Assembly (NCBI GenBank): GCA_017621495.1
Contig: JAGATB010000005.1
Coordinates: 30,778-94,777, forward strand
Length of the DNA: 64,000 nucleotides
Direction: 5' to 3'
From: Clostridia bacterium
Lineage (GTDB): Bacteria > Bacillota > Clostridia > UMGS1810
Positions 1 through 8,533 of the stretch are shown here, one piece after another (position 1 is the stretch's first letter; each line of letters opens with the position of its first letter). A program made the translations under genes and the position numbers. Below the pieces are notes generated by a model. That model was not told where the DNA came from. It was given only the letters and a program-made list of their open reading frames with translations, and searched no databases.

Positions 1-1
1 C

Positions 2-187
2 GACTCATATATAGAAAAGGCATCTCATAAGCTGGCCTCGGAGTACTTTGTGAGAGTAGCTACATCGGACAATCTGGAACAGATGATAATCCTGGGTGCA
101 GGAGCACTGAGAGTACCTGCTCCTCAGTTTGAAAAGGAAGTGTCCGACGTAGAGAAGGCTATACGGGAGTTTTTGGATAAGCAATGA
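2..187 (+). CDS. C-terminal part of a YacP-like NYN-domain protein (5' truncated)
   Basis: The open frame enters from the left edge and ends in TGA at 185-187. The visible 61 residues include DSYIEKASHKLA and then VRVATSDNLEQMIILGAGA. This resembles the C-terminal half of YacP/NYN-domain proteins (PIN-like fold, proposed RNA nucleases), in which a V-x-T-S-D-x-x-E-Q motif follows a conserved E-x-x-x-x-x-L helix. The start and the first acidic residues lie outside the window, so activity cannot be judged. It converges on the GH30 gene, with a strong hairpin between them. The family call is from memory of the motif. Confidence 0.65.
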   Translation, partial: DSYIEKASHKLASEYFVRVATSDNLEQMIILGAGALRVPAPQFEKEVSDVEKAIREFLDKQ

Positions 188-267
188 ATTTTCAGCTTTT
201 CACTGCCTGCAGGTTTCGAAAAAGCATCATGTTGACGTTTTATCAACAGTGTGTATCTACCTCTCAC

Positions 268-299
268 ACCACCGTACATAGGGTTACCTATACGGCGGT
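268..299. repeat. Imperfect GC-rich hairpin, possible mobile-element remnant
   Basis: ACCACCGTACATAGG and CCTATACGGCGGT form an imperfect hairpin with a GTTA loop. It stands out in an AT-rich intergenic stretch. A very similar CACCACCGTA...TATACGGCGGTT motif is, from memory, common in clostridial genomes next to mobile elements (I associate it with group II intron ORFs). No intron or transposase is visible here, so it may be a leftover end. Low certainty. Confidence 0.3.
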
Positions 300-316
300 T
301 CAATCATATTGAGTAC

Positions 317-369
317 AAAGACTTGCATGCTGTGGATATATCATAATATCCACGGCATGCAAGTCTTTT
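317..369. terminator. Bidirectional terminator between convergent genes
   Basis: A 23-bp stem with one G-T wobble: AAAGACTTGCATGC(T)GTGGATAT pairs with ATATCCACGGCATGCAAGTCTTT across a very short loop. A-rich and T-rich flanks lie on both sides. It sits between the 3' ends of the NYN gene (plus) and the GH30 gene (minus), as expected for a shared terminator. Confidence 0.75.
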
Positions 370-417
370 GTTATTTAGAAGATATTATAAATTTGTCTCA
401 TTAATAAAATGTTTGGT

Positions 418-1743
418 TTAAAATTTAAATATATATGTAGCAATAGAATGTGGCTCCAGTTGTGTTTTCAGCATATTACCCTCAATGCTAAAACAGAACT
501 GTTTTTCTTTGTCTGTGGCATTAAGTACCACAGATACAACACTTCCATCGGGATTTTTAAACGAAACTGTGTCAATATCTGATGTCCACTTGCTGCTACC
601 TATTCTTTTAGCACCTTTTTTTACAAACTTGCTGAAATGGCCTATATAGTAATACGAATCATGAATATGAATTTTATCATTAACCGTATCTGCCATAATA
701 GGCGCATCGCAATAGTTACCTACATGGTTTGGTCCTCCTTTTTCATCAAGAACCAAATTCCAGTCACAAAAAACATTGCAATAATTATTGAAATTACCAA
801 TCATATCATGAGCATACTTCTCTCCTATTTGTACGGTTTCCTTTTTTCCAAGACTATATTCATAGCACCCCTCCGAAAAGACTATGTCTTTTTCGGGGTA
901 GAGCTTGTTAAACATCTCAAGCTGTTCAAAATGGTCACCGCTGTACCAGTGAAAAGCTATTCCGTCTACATATTCCATTGTATCGCGGTCACCTAATACG
1001 GTCTTTGCGCGTTCAAGTACTCTTTCCTTGTTATGATCCCAAAACAGCAGTTTTACTCCCAAAGGTTTTAGCCTTTTACCAAGATGATTCTTAATAAAAT
1101 CCCTTTCTTCTTCGGCTGTATATATACACGAATCCCATCTTTGAATTGCCTTCGGCTCGTTTTGAACCGAGACAGTACTTATATTAATTCCTTCAAGTTC
1201 ATATGCCTTTATAAATTCAACGAAATATTGTGCCCATAGGTCATTATATTTACTTTTAAGTTTTCCGCCGCAGTTCATCTGTCCGTTAGTTTTCATGTAA
1301 GCAGGCGGACTCCACGGGGATGCAAACATATCAATATCGTTATATTTCATTGCATCTTTTATCATAGGAATTATAAATTTTTTATCTCTTGAAATATCAA
1401 ATGTTTCAAGAGTTTCATCGTCATCTTTAACATAGCAATAATTCTCTAATGAAAAATCACAGCTATTTATATGAACACGACCAAAATTATATCCGATACC
1501 CTCACAGTTATCAAAATATAATTTTAGGATTCTATCTCTATTCTTCTTGCTTAATTTGTCAATTGTTGTAGCTGCGGCTTCTGTAAAAGCTCCGCCAAAG
1601 CCTTTTATTTCCTGGTACTCTACATCAGGAAATACACATATAAGCTCCCCTTCCCTATCTTTGTCATTGCAAACCGACACATCATTACGTTCTTTAAATG
1701 GTTCTTGTCCAAATACTGTTTTAACTGCCTTTATTTTCATCAT
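418..1743 (-). CDS. GH30-family glycoside hydrolase (glucosylceramidase-like)
   Basis: 441 residues, no signal peptide, so probably cytoplasmic. The N-terminus has the GH30 signature QEIKGFGGAFTEAAA. The expected acid/base is Glu196 in SVQNEPKA and the nucleophile is Glu291 in VFSEGCYE, with AFHWYSGDH between them; this spacing fits the clan-A retaining GH30 barrel. A beta-rich C-terminal segment closes the fold. GH30 members act on beta-glucosides, beta-1,6-glucans, xylans or fucosides; the substrate cannot be read here. The start is ATG 1743, with an AGGGGGT ribosome site a few bases upstream; the alternative ATG is the next codon. It is the last gene of the minus-strand glycan cluster, 19 bp after the EutH-like gene. 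Confidence 0.85.
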   Translation of the reverse strand: MMKIKAVKTVFGQEPFKERNDVSVCNDKDREGELICVFPDVEYQEIKGFGGAFTEAAATTIDKLSKKNRDRILKLYFDNCEGIGYNFGRVHINSCDFSLENYCYVKDDDETLETFDISRDKKFIIPMIKDAMKYNDIDMFASPWSPPAYMKTNGQMNCGGKLKSKYNDLWAQYFVEFIKAYELEGINISTVSVQNEPKAIQRWDSCIYTAEEERDFIKNHLGKRLKPLGVKLLFWDHNKERVLERAKTVLGDRDTMEYVDGIAFHWYSGDHFEQLEMFNKLYPEKDIVFSEGCYEYSLGKKETVQIGEKYAHDMIGNFNNYCNVFCDWNLVLDEKGGPNHVGNYCDAPIMADTVNDKIHIHDSYYYIGHFSKFVKKGAKRIGSSKWTSDIDTVSFKNPDGSVVSVVLNATDKEKQFCFSIEGNMLKTQLEPHSIATYIFKF

Positions 1744-1762
1744 ATTGACCCCCTAAAAGAAA

Positions 1763-2839
1763 TTAGTTTTTTGTAGTGACTTTATCAAATATCAAATATG
1801 TAAGAATTACCGAAGTTAAGCCGGATACAATCTTGCCTACTATCACAGGAAGTATGTAATTGGCGTCAAACGCCATTGTAAATGCCAGATGGCTTCCCAA
1901 AACAAAAGCTCCCGAAACGGCAAAAGCAGAGTTTATAGCCGCACCTTTTTTGTCCATTTTGTCCATCATTCCAAATGCAGTTGCACTTGTGACAAGAGTT
2001 GAAATGACGCCTATAACCGAAATTTCGTTTATTCCAAAATGTTTGCCGACATCTTTAAGCGGTTTTGCCAAAAGCTTTGAAAGAATACACATAAACGGAA
2101 ATGAACCCGACAAAACGATTGCAATATTAAGGCAGATTGCCGCACCTTCTTCGATTGTGGCAAGCCCTTTAATAACTTCAAATCCTGTCAAAAATCTTAT
2201 AATTCCAAGTAACAGACCAAATGTAATCACAATGGAAATTAACACACTGAACACCTTGAAAATCTTTATACATATATTCGGTGTCAAAACAAGACCTACA
2301 GCTATGATCGCAGAAAAAAGTATAAGAGGGATAAGATTAATTATAAGCATCGCAAACGGTATCTTGCAGATAATTCCCGAAACAAAACATCCCACAGGGA
2401 TAGTTACTATTCCGCATAAAAAACCGTACATAAGTTCTTGCTGGCGAGTTTTTTCAACCACACCAAAGGCAAACGGAATAGTAAAGGAAATCGTGCACCC
2501 CATCATTGATGAAACTACAAGTGCATTATAAAGACCGATTTTTTGATTTGCAGCCATTTTGATTGCCATAGGTGCACCACCCATATCATTTGCAAACAGA
2601 GATGCAGGAATAACAGAAGCATCTAAATGCAAAACTTTTTGAAAAAATACCGCTATCGGAACCATTATTTCTGCCAGAAATGGGGATATTATTATCATAC
2701 CAATCATTGAAAGCGCCATTACGCCCAAAAGATTAAATGCTTTTTCAAATTCTTTACCTAAACCAAAGCGATTGCCAAATATCTTATCAAAAGCTCCCAA
2801 TATCGAAAAAAACACTACTATGGTTGTAAAATATTTCAT
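1763..2839 (-). CDS. EutH-family membrane permease
   Basis: 358 residues, strongly hydrophobic, about ten membrane segments. It contains the EutH-like block SLFANDMGGAPMA and, near the C-terminus, AFVLGSHLAFTMAF. EutH proteins are ethanolamine permeases of eut operons. No ammonia-lyase, shell or other eut gene is near it; it lies between a PHP phosphatase and a GH30 glycosidase, 12 bp after the former. A role in uptake or export of an amino-alcohol or another small solute tied to the glycan locus is possible but unproven. The start is ATG 2839 with AGAAGGAGAG upstream. Family call good, substrate unknown. Confidence 0.8.
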   Translation of the reverse strand: MKYFTTIVVFFSILGAFDKIFGNRFGLGKEFEKAFNLLGVMALSMIGMIIISPFLAEIMVPIAVFFQKVLHLDASVIPASLFANDMGGAPMAIKMAANQKIGLYNALVVSSMMGCTISFTIPFAFGVVEKTRQQELMYGFLCGIVTIPVGCFVSGIICKIPFAMLIINLIPLILFSAIIAVGLVLTPNICIKIFKVFSVLISIVITFGLLLGIIRFLTGFEVIKGLATIEEGAAICLNIAIVLSGSFPFMCILSKLLAKPLKDVGKHFGINEISVIGVISTLVTSATAFGMMDKMDKKGAAINSAFAVSGAFVLGSHLAFTMAFDANYILPVIVGKIVSGLTSVILTYLIFDKVTTKN

Positions 2840-2851
2840 ACTTCTCTCCTT

Positions 2852-3682
2852 CTAAAGCGAAACCGCTTCAAATCCGTTTTTAGTCAAAATATATCTTTCC
2901 TTAAATCCGCATTCTTTCAAAAGTGCTGCCGCTTCATCAAACTTATAATCAAGCTTCATTTTATTATGACAATCCGAGGATATAACAGCGCCAAAACCAA
3001 GTCTTTTTAGTTCTTTTAACAACAAAAAATCCGGATAAGGTGTAGTTCTGTACCCCCTCGCCATTGCTCCCGTATTAATTTCAAAAAAAGGAATTTTTCC
3101 ACGCAAGGCTTCCATGGCATCCAACGCAGTGCTTAGATATTCTTTTGACTCCACATCAAAAAATTTTCTTGTTTCGCAATGCTTGGTTATTAAATCAAAG
3201 TGCCCAATTATATCAAAATCGCCATAATCCGGAAGCTGTGCTAAAGCAGAATAATACGCTTTGGCATACTTTATTGCATCTGCACCGTAAAAGTCATTTA
3301 TAATATTTTCAACATCATCAACACTCTTATCAAAATCAATATATTTATCTCCGTCTCTAAGATAATGGACTGAACCGATGAGATAATCATAATTCGACAT
3401 ATCAGGATTGGAATACATATCCACCTCAAGTCCAAGATAAATTTCTATTTGACCTTTGTATTTTTCCTTCAAATCGGCTACACACTTTTTATATTCTTTG
3501 GTGTGATCGCCTATTTTTGCAAATGCCTTAGAATAATGTGTAAATGAATGTCCCGAAAATCCAATCGAACTAAACCCCTTTTCAATAGCAAAAAGGACGA
3601 TTTCTTCCGGAGTGTCTAAACCATCGCAAAACTTTGTATGAGTATGTAAATTCTGAATAGGTTTAATTTTAATCTCCTCCAA
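2852..3682 (-). CDS. PHP-domain phosphoesterase (HisJ/histidinol-phosphatase type)
   Basis: 276 residues. NLHTHTKFCDG near the N-terminus is the first metal-binding PHP motif. GFSGHS, GLEVDMY, IGSVHYL, IGHFDLI, EINTGAM and VISSDCHN follow in the usual PHP order, giving His, Asp and Glu ligands for a trinuclear site. HisJ-type enzymes hydrolyse histidinol phosphate, but no his gene is present; in a sugar operon it may act on another phosphomonoester. The frame opens at TTG 3682. The only good Shine-Dalgarno (GGAGGAG) lies inside the first codons, so initiation may really be slightly downstream. It begins 9 bp after the stop of the beta-PGM gene. Confidence 0.8.
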   Translation of the reverse strand: MEEIKIKPIQNLHTHTKFCDGLDTPEEIVLFAIEKGFSSIGFSGHSFTHYSKAFAKIGDHTKEYKKCVADLKEKYKGQIEIYLGLEVDMYSNPDMSNYDYLIGSVHYLRDGDKYIDFDKSVDDVENIINDFYGADAIKYAKAYYSALAQLPDYGDFDIIGHFDLITKHCETRKFFDVESKEYLSTALDAMEALRGKIPFFEINTGAMARGYRTTPYPDFLLLKELKRLGFGAVISSDCHNKMKLDYKFDEAAALLKECGFKERYILTKNGFEAVSL

Positions 3683-3691
3683 ATCGGATTA

Positions 3692-4327
3692 TCAAATTAG
3701 TTCTCCCAGAGACTTTGCGCTGTATGTAGCTATTTCATATGTACCGGCATAGCCAACTGCCAAGACATCCATCCCTGCGCTAATGGCAGCATCAACACCT
3801 GCATAAGCATCTTCTACTACCATACAATCCTTGGGATTAACACCGAGCTTTTTAGCGGCAACTAAAAAAACATCGGGTGCCGGCTTGGAATTCTTGATGT
3901 CATTTCCATCTGCTATTGCATCGAAAATCCCGTCGCATTGAACTTGTTTAAGAATAGTCATTGTATTTTTGCTCGAAGAACCGATTGCCACCTTCAAACC
4001 GACTGATTTTGCCATATCTATAAACTCTAATGCACCATCAAGAATTGCACTTTGGTCAAGAGTTTGAATTTTTTCTACATAATAATTATTTTTTCTTGTT
4101 GCCATTTCAAGTTTTTCTTCGTCGGTATATTGCTTTTGTGCACGCTCAAGAACTATTTCGAGCGACTCCATACGGCTGACACCTCTCAGCCTTTGATTTA
4201 TTTCTCTGTCAAAATAAATCCCTTCTTCATCTGATAGCATTTTCCATGCCTCGTAATGACATTCGTCAGTAGATACGATTACACCGTCCAAATCAAAAAT
4301 TACAGCTTTATATTTTTTAAAATTCAT
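3692..4327 (-). CDS. pgmB: Beta-phosphoglucomutase (HAD superfamily)
   Basis: 211 residues from the chosen ATG 4327, which has AGGACGG nine bases upstream; an in-frame ATG 51 bp earlier lacks a good site and would make an unusual N-terminus. HAD motif I is VIFDLDGVIVST, with nucleophile and acid/base Asp two residues apart. The cap region has HYEAWK and LRGVSRMESLE, typical of beta-PGM. Motif II is AIGSSSKN, and motifs III/IV are KPAPDVFL and VVEDAYAGV. It converts beta-glucose-1-phosphate to glucose-6-phosphate, the step that follows an inverting GH65 phosphorylase; that phosphorylase lies upstream in the same strand run. The length matches the family. A strong hairpin separates it from the ABC binding-protein gene. 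Confidence 0.9.
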   Translation of the reverse strand: MNFKKYKAVIFDLDGVIVSTDECHYEAWKMLSDEEGIYFDREINQRLRGVSRMESLEIVLERAQKQYTDEEKLEMATRKNNYYVEKIQTLDQSAILDGALEFIDMAKSVGLKVAIGSSSKNTMTILKQVQCDGIFDAIADGNDIKNSKPAPDVFLVAAKKLGVNPKDCMVVEDAYAGVDAAISAGMDVLAVGYAGTYEIATYSAKSLGELI

Positions 4328-4365
4328 ATTTGTTTTCCGTCCTTGTGCTATTTTACTATAATAGT

Positions 4366-4398
4366 GTTTTGTCCTCAAAAAAATTTTGAGGACAAAAC
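4366..4398 (-). terminator. Hairpin between binding-protein and beta-PGM genes
   Basis: A perfect 15-bp inverted repeat, GTTTTGTCCTCAAAA / TTTTGAGGACAAAAC, with a 3-base loop lies just after the stop of the solute-binding protein gene. It can act as an intra-operon attenuator or mRNA 3' stabiliser, which would give more binding protein than the downstream enzymes. This layout is common in sugar ABC operons. Confidence 0.65.
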
Positions 4399-4416
4399 AG
4401 TTTGTTATATAATATA

Positions 4417-5832
4417 TTAATACACCAGATTATCAAGATAGTTTGCCTGGAAATCTGCATTCGCCTTCTTCATAACCTTGGCACAATCAGCATTCTTATT
4501 AGTCAATACTTCCTGAATACAAGCATCAAGTATTGCATAAAGCTCCTGTGCACAAACAGGTTCTTCCGGCTGAATATCAGCAGGGCAATTCGCAACGAAA
4601 TCATTATATAATTTTACATGATTGATATTTGCATTTGCCTTTGAATCAATATACTTGTGATACCATTTAAGTGCCTCTGTATCCACATTCCATGGGCTCA
4701 TACTCTTGATACCGACATGACGTCCTTCGTTGAGCTGACTTTCGATAGACGCTTCTGCATTCTTCTTGTATTCGTCTGTCAGGCTGTAATTGTATGCAGT
4801 TTCAATCCAGCGAATTGCAGCATCAATCTGGTCTTCTGTTGCATCAGCTTTAACACAAAGAACTTCACCACCAAGAAGAGTTACATGACGCTTTGGTCCT
4901 GCAGGTGTTGCCAGCATACCAACCTTATCTGCTGTCATACCGTATTTTACAACACGTCTGGGATAGTCACCTGCTGTTATAGTCATAGCACCATTGCCTG
5001 TTGCAAACTGTTTGTACCATTCTTCGCCGTTAATCAATGTATTTGCGGGAAGAACATTGTGCTTCCATTTTAAGTCTTTGATAAACTGAAGTGCCTCTGC
5101 AGCTTCCTTGGTATCAAAGGTTGCTTTCCATTTGCCGTCGGCATCCTTTTCCATAAAATCAACACCAAAGGACCATGCAATAGATGTAAATATCCAACCG
5201 CCGCTGTTTCCTGCTGTAGGAAGAACGATACCAGGCTTGCCTGTTGCTTCTTTAATCTTAACAGCGAACTCAACAACCTCATCCCAATCTTTTGGCTGTT
5301 TGGGTGTGCCGTCTTCTTCCATGAGACCTGCTTTTTCAAACATTTCTACGTTATATGCAAGACCAAGAATGTATGCCATAGTCGGGAAAGCCATAATCTT
5401 TCCGTTGTCACTTACAACATCCATTATACCATCATTGAACTTACCGTCATAACCACGTTTTTTCAAAACCTTTGTAAGGTCAGCAGAATACTCCGAAGTG
5501 ATTATTTCGGGTACCTCTGTGAAGCCCGCCATATAAACTGTGGGAAGCTGTCCGCCTGCCGCTTTTGAATAGAAGGTCTGTCTTTCAAAAGCCCAGGTAT
5601 CAGGAACTATTACAACATCCTCATTAGCTTTTTCAAAACGGTCTTTTCTGTCATTCATCTTATCAAGTGACTCGCCCTCAGCGCTGGGCCATGAACCAAC
5701 AGAAATAACTGTTCTGCCCTCTTCATCTTTGTCTGTTGCCTTTTTGTTACAACCTGTAAATAAGCCGCAAACAAGCAGCATTGACATTACAAGTGCAACA
5801 ATTTTGATACTTTTCTTTTTTCCTTTAAACAT
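4417..5832 (-). CDS. Sugar ABC transporter substrate-binding lipoprotein
   Basis: 471 residues. A lipoprotein signal peptide with lipobox LFTGC gives Cys28 as the lipidated residue. The mature part is a family-1-type extracellular solute-binding protein, with AAGGQLPTVYMAG and WVTAYNYS-like C-lobe features. It heads the transporter trio (binding protein, then genes for two permeases upstream on the same strand). The start is ATG 5832 with AAAAGGAGAG. No ATPase gene is in the window, so a shared MsmK-like ATPase elsewhere is inferred. The likely ligand is the oligosaccharide later cut by the GH65 phosphorylase. Confidence 0.85.
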   Translation of the reverse strand: MFKGKKKSIKIVALVMSMLLVCGLFTGCNKKATDKDEEGRTVISVGSWPSAEGESLDKMNDRKDRFEKANEDVVIVPDTWAFERQTFYSKAAGGQLPTVYMAGFTEVPEIITSEYSADLTKVLKKRGYDGKFNDGIMDVVSDNGKIMAFPTMAYILGLAYNVEMFEKAGLMEEDGTPKQPKDWDEVVEFAVKIKEATGKPGIVLPTAGNSGGWIFTSIAWSFGVDFMEKDADGKWKATFDTKEAAEALQFIKDLKWKHNVLPANTLINGEEWYKQFATGNGAMTITAGDYPRRVVKYGMTADKVGMLATPAGPKRHVTLLGGEVLCVKADATEDQIDAAIRWIETAYNYSLTDEYKKNAEASIESQLNEGRHVGIKSMSPWNVDTEALKWYHKYIDSKANANINHVKLYNDFVANCPADIQPEEPVCAQELYAILDACIQEVLTNKNADCAKVMKKANADFQANYLDNLVY

Positions 5833-5871
5833 AGTTTTTTCTCTCCTTTTTATAATAATATTTTTATTATA

Positions 5872-6783
5872 TTACCCTTTGACACCGCCGATATTAATTC
5901 CGCCCATAATTCTCTTCTGGAATACGGCGAATATAATGAACGGCGGAATACTTGCAAATACAAGCGCCATAAAATATGTGTTCATCTGTGTGCTGGAATC
6001 ACCCTGAAGTCTGTAAATTCTAAGCGGGACAACAACATTTTTGTCAAGTACCAGAAGCGGAGTAAAGAAATCTGACCATGCACCGCTTAAGACACCAATA
6101 GATTCATATATTATAATAGGCATAGCAAGAGGAAGCATTATCTTAAAAAACACACCGTAGTTGCTGCAACCATCCAGCTTTGCTGCTTCTACATAAGAAT
6201 TGGAAAGCCCGTCAAAAGCGTTTTTAAACAGAAGTACAGCAAATGTATCACCGCCCGCACCCAGCCACATAGGCCAGTATGTATCAAGAAGATTTGCACC
6301 CATAGGATTATCAGATGCAAATGGGAAGTGCAGCCAGGAAATATAATTTGGTACCATTCTTATCTGCCCGGGCATCATCATTGTCCATACAACGAGAGTA
6401 AATATAAGCTTTGTTCCTGTTGGCTTTAGCTTTGAAAGAACGTATCCGCCAAAACCACACACAACAATTTTAAAAGCAAGATTTCCAAGAGAAAGTACGA
6501 TTGTGTTCACAATCTCATCAGAAAGCTGAAGAACCTGCCACGACTCTGATATTCTTTTTACAATTATATCCCAAGATAAATTTCTGGGGAATATACTAAA
6601 TGCTTCATATATTTCCTGTGTTTCCTTAAATGATGTAAGTACAGTCCATATAGCCGGAAAAACCGTTATAACACATGTCAGACAAAGTACCGCAAAGAAA
6701 AACCAATACAAAGTCTTGCCTCTTGCAGTTTTCAAATCGGAGAAACATAAAATACCTGCCTGTTTATTTCTAAACTTTTTCAT
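5872..6783 (-). CDS. Sugar ABC transporter permease, MalG type
   Basis: 303 residues with six predicted membrane helices. The inner-membrane coupling loop has EAAKLDGCSNYGVFFKI, followed by MLPLAMP, the EAA motif that contacts the ATPase. C-terminal KRIMGGINIGGVKG is characteristic of MalG-like subunits. The start is ATG 6783 with GGAGGGAG upstream. It lies 16 bp after the MalF-type gene and 39 bp before the binding-protein gene, so the three are co-transcribed. Confidence 0.9.
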   Translation of the reverse strand: MKKFRNKQAGILCFSDLKTARGKTLYWFFFAVLCLTCVITVFPAIWTVLTSFKETQEIYEAFSIFPRNLSWDIIVKRISESWQVLQLSDEIVNTIVLSLGNLAFKIVVCGFGGYVLSKLKPTGTKLIFTLVVWTMMMPGQIRMVPNYISWLHFPFASDNPMGANLLDTYWPMWLGAGGDTFAVLLFKNAFDGLSNSYVEAAKLDGCSNYGVFFKIMLPLAMPIIIYESIGVLSGAWSDFFTPLLVLDKNVVVPLRIYRLQGDSSTQMNTYFMALVFASIPPFIIFAVFQKRIMGGINIGGVKG

Positions 6784-6799
6784 AAATATCTCTCCCTCC

Positions 6800-7735
6800 T
6801 TAATGTCTGTCTTCTACTTTGCGGTTAAGCCAAAAATAGAATATCGTGAAAACTATCAAAATTAAAAATATGATAACACCAAGAGCCATAGCCTGCCCTG
6901 TACCTTTTCCGCCGCTGTTAAAACCGTAATTATACAGCTGCAGAGACAAAGGTGTTGATGCACCGTTCGGTCCGCCGCCGGTCATAGCCATCGGTGCTTC
7001 CATTATCTGAAATACGCTTATTATCTGTCTTACTATATTGAGCAGTAGCAATCCTTCGATTGCAGGTCTTGTTACATTCCAGAATCTCTTAAACGAGCTT
7101 GCCCCGTCAATCAGAGCAGCTTCATACAATTCTGCTGAAACTCCTTGAAGTGCAGCAAAATACAAAAGCATCGTTCCGGGAAAAGCTTTCCAGGTAGAAT
7201 ATATTACTATACCAAGTTTTGCAAATTTGGGATCATTTAGCCATATGTAAGGTTCCACACCTAACTTTGCAAGAAGCATATTCAAAAGACCCGTATTGTC
7301 AGGATAGTACATAAAATACCACATCAGCATAGCCGCTATACCGGGTATTACTGTAGGCAAATATATAAGCACTCTGAAACCGCTTTTGAAATGTACCATT
7401 TCATTTACCATAATAGCAATTACAAGTGGCGGTAAAAAGCCAATTGCAATCGACCACAAAACATACTGAACTGTGTTCCACAGCATAGGCAGAAATTGTG
7501 TATGCGACAAAACTATCTTATAATTGGCAAATCCGCAAAACTCGCCTACCGAGTATGCCTTCATTCTAAAGAACGACCAGACACCGCCCAATACAGTAGG
7601 ACGCCACACAAACAGATAAAGAATAATAACCATAGGAAGCATTAAAATCCATGCATCTATGTCATTACGAAGCTTCATTTTGCGTCTGTTACGTTTCATG
7701 TTTTTTTGAAGCTGTATTTCTTGCTTGGTTTTCAT
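6800..7735 (-). CDS. Sugar ABC transporter permease, MalF type
   Basis: 311 residues from ATG 7735, preceded by GGAGGGGG at good spacing; an in-frame ATG 18 bp upstream overlaps that ribosome site and is less likely. Six membrane helices follow a basic cytoplasmic N-terminus. The coupling loop is YEAALIDGASSFKRFWN. It pairs with the MalG-type subunit to form the channel. No ATP-hydrolysing subunit is encoded nearby. Confidence 0.9.
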   Translation of the reverse strand: MKTKQEIQLQKNMKRNRRKMKLRNDIDAWILMLPMVIILYLFVWRPTVLGGVWSFFRMKAYSVGEFCGFANYKIVLSHTQFLPMLWNTVQYVLWSIAIGFLPPLVIAIMVNEMVHFKSGFRVLIYLPTVIPGIAAMLMWYFMYYPDNTGLLNMLLAKLGVEPYIWLNDPKFAKLGIVIYSTWKAFPGTMLLYFAALQGVSAELYEAALIDGASSFKRFWNVTRPAIEGLLLLNIVRQIISVFQIMEAPMAMTGGGPNGASTPLSLQLYNYGFNSGGKGTGQAMALGVIIFLILIVFTIFYFWLNRKVEDRH

Positions 7736-7775
7736 AATTTTAACCCCCTCCAATTTGTTAGATTACAGAAACACT

Positions 7776-8492
7776 TCAGATTTCTATTATGTCGCCGTCA
7801 TTGGTTATATAATAGTCTATCTCAAGCTTTTCCTCGTTTTCTTTCAAAAGCTTTACTTTGTCATCTCTTACATGATTAAAAAGAATTTTCTTTGTCCGTG
7901 TTTTGTTAAATTTAGGAATTGCTGTTTCTACACTAAAATGTGTAAGTTCACATACGACAGCGTCAAAATACATCTGTTCTGTGATAACAGGATAATCGCC
8001 AAAATCATCTGACAAATCGCCGGAGAACAAAATTCTCTTTCCTTCTGCTTCAATCATATATGCATACGATTTGCCCCTGGATAGATGCTTTGTGGGGATA
8101 GCTGTTACCTTTATGTTTCCGTCATCATAGAATTCTCCGTCGGAAACACTTCTTATTTCGCACGGATTTCCGTGTTCGTATGCCCATTCACAATGGTAAA
8201 ACCATATCAGTTTTTTCATACCCTCTATATCCGACTCTTCCGGAACATAGAGAGCATTTTTACAATGGAACACACATGAAAATATGTGCATTGCATGGTC
8301 ATCGTGCATATGTGTTATAAATGCCGTTTCAAGCTTTTCTCGGGGGATTATATCCATATTTTTGAGCAGATATACAAAGGGTGCACCTGCATCAATAAGA
8401 TACATTTTCCCATTTGATTCCAGTACAGAACAGGTAAGAAATCTCCCCTTTTCCTGAGCTCCGTGACAAGTTCCTAAAAAATAAATCTTCAT
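7776..8492 (-). CDS. MBL-fold metallo-hydrolase
   Basis: 238 residues from ATG 8492, which has GGGAAGG eight bases upstream; a GTG nine bases earlier overlaps that site. It carries the metallo-beta-lactamase motif FITHMHDDHAMH, then a second histidine at the LSRGKSYAY region, an Asp in ILFSGDLSDD and a late His in ILFNHVRDD. This set can bind two zinc ions. It resembles RNase Z/PhnP-like hydrolases rather than beta-lactamases. The position between the GH65 and MalF genes suggests a phosphodiesterase or lactonase step in sugar use, but no substrate is visible. Confidence 0.75.
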   Translation of the reverse strand: MKIYFLGTCHGAQEKGRFLTCSVLESNGKMYLIDAGAPFVYLLKNMDIIPREKLETAFITHMHDDHAMHIFSCVFHCKNALYVPEESDIEGMKKLIWFYHCEWAYEHGNPCEIRSVSDGEFYDDGNIKVTAIPTKHLSRGKSYAYMIEAEGKRILFSGDLSDDFGDYPVITEQMYFDAVVCELTHFSVETAIPKFNKTRTKKILFNHVRDDKVKLLKENEEKLEIDYYITNDGDIIEI

Positions 8493-8533
8493 TTTCAGCA
8501 CCTTCCCAAAATTATTTATACCATATGTGTTTA

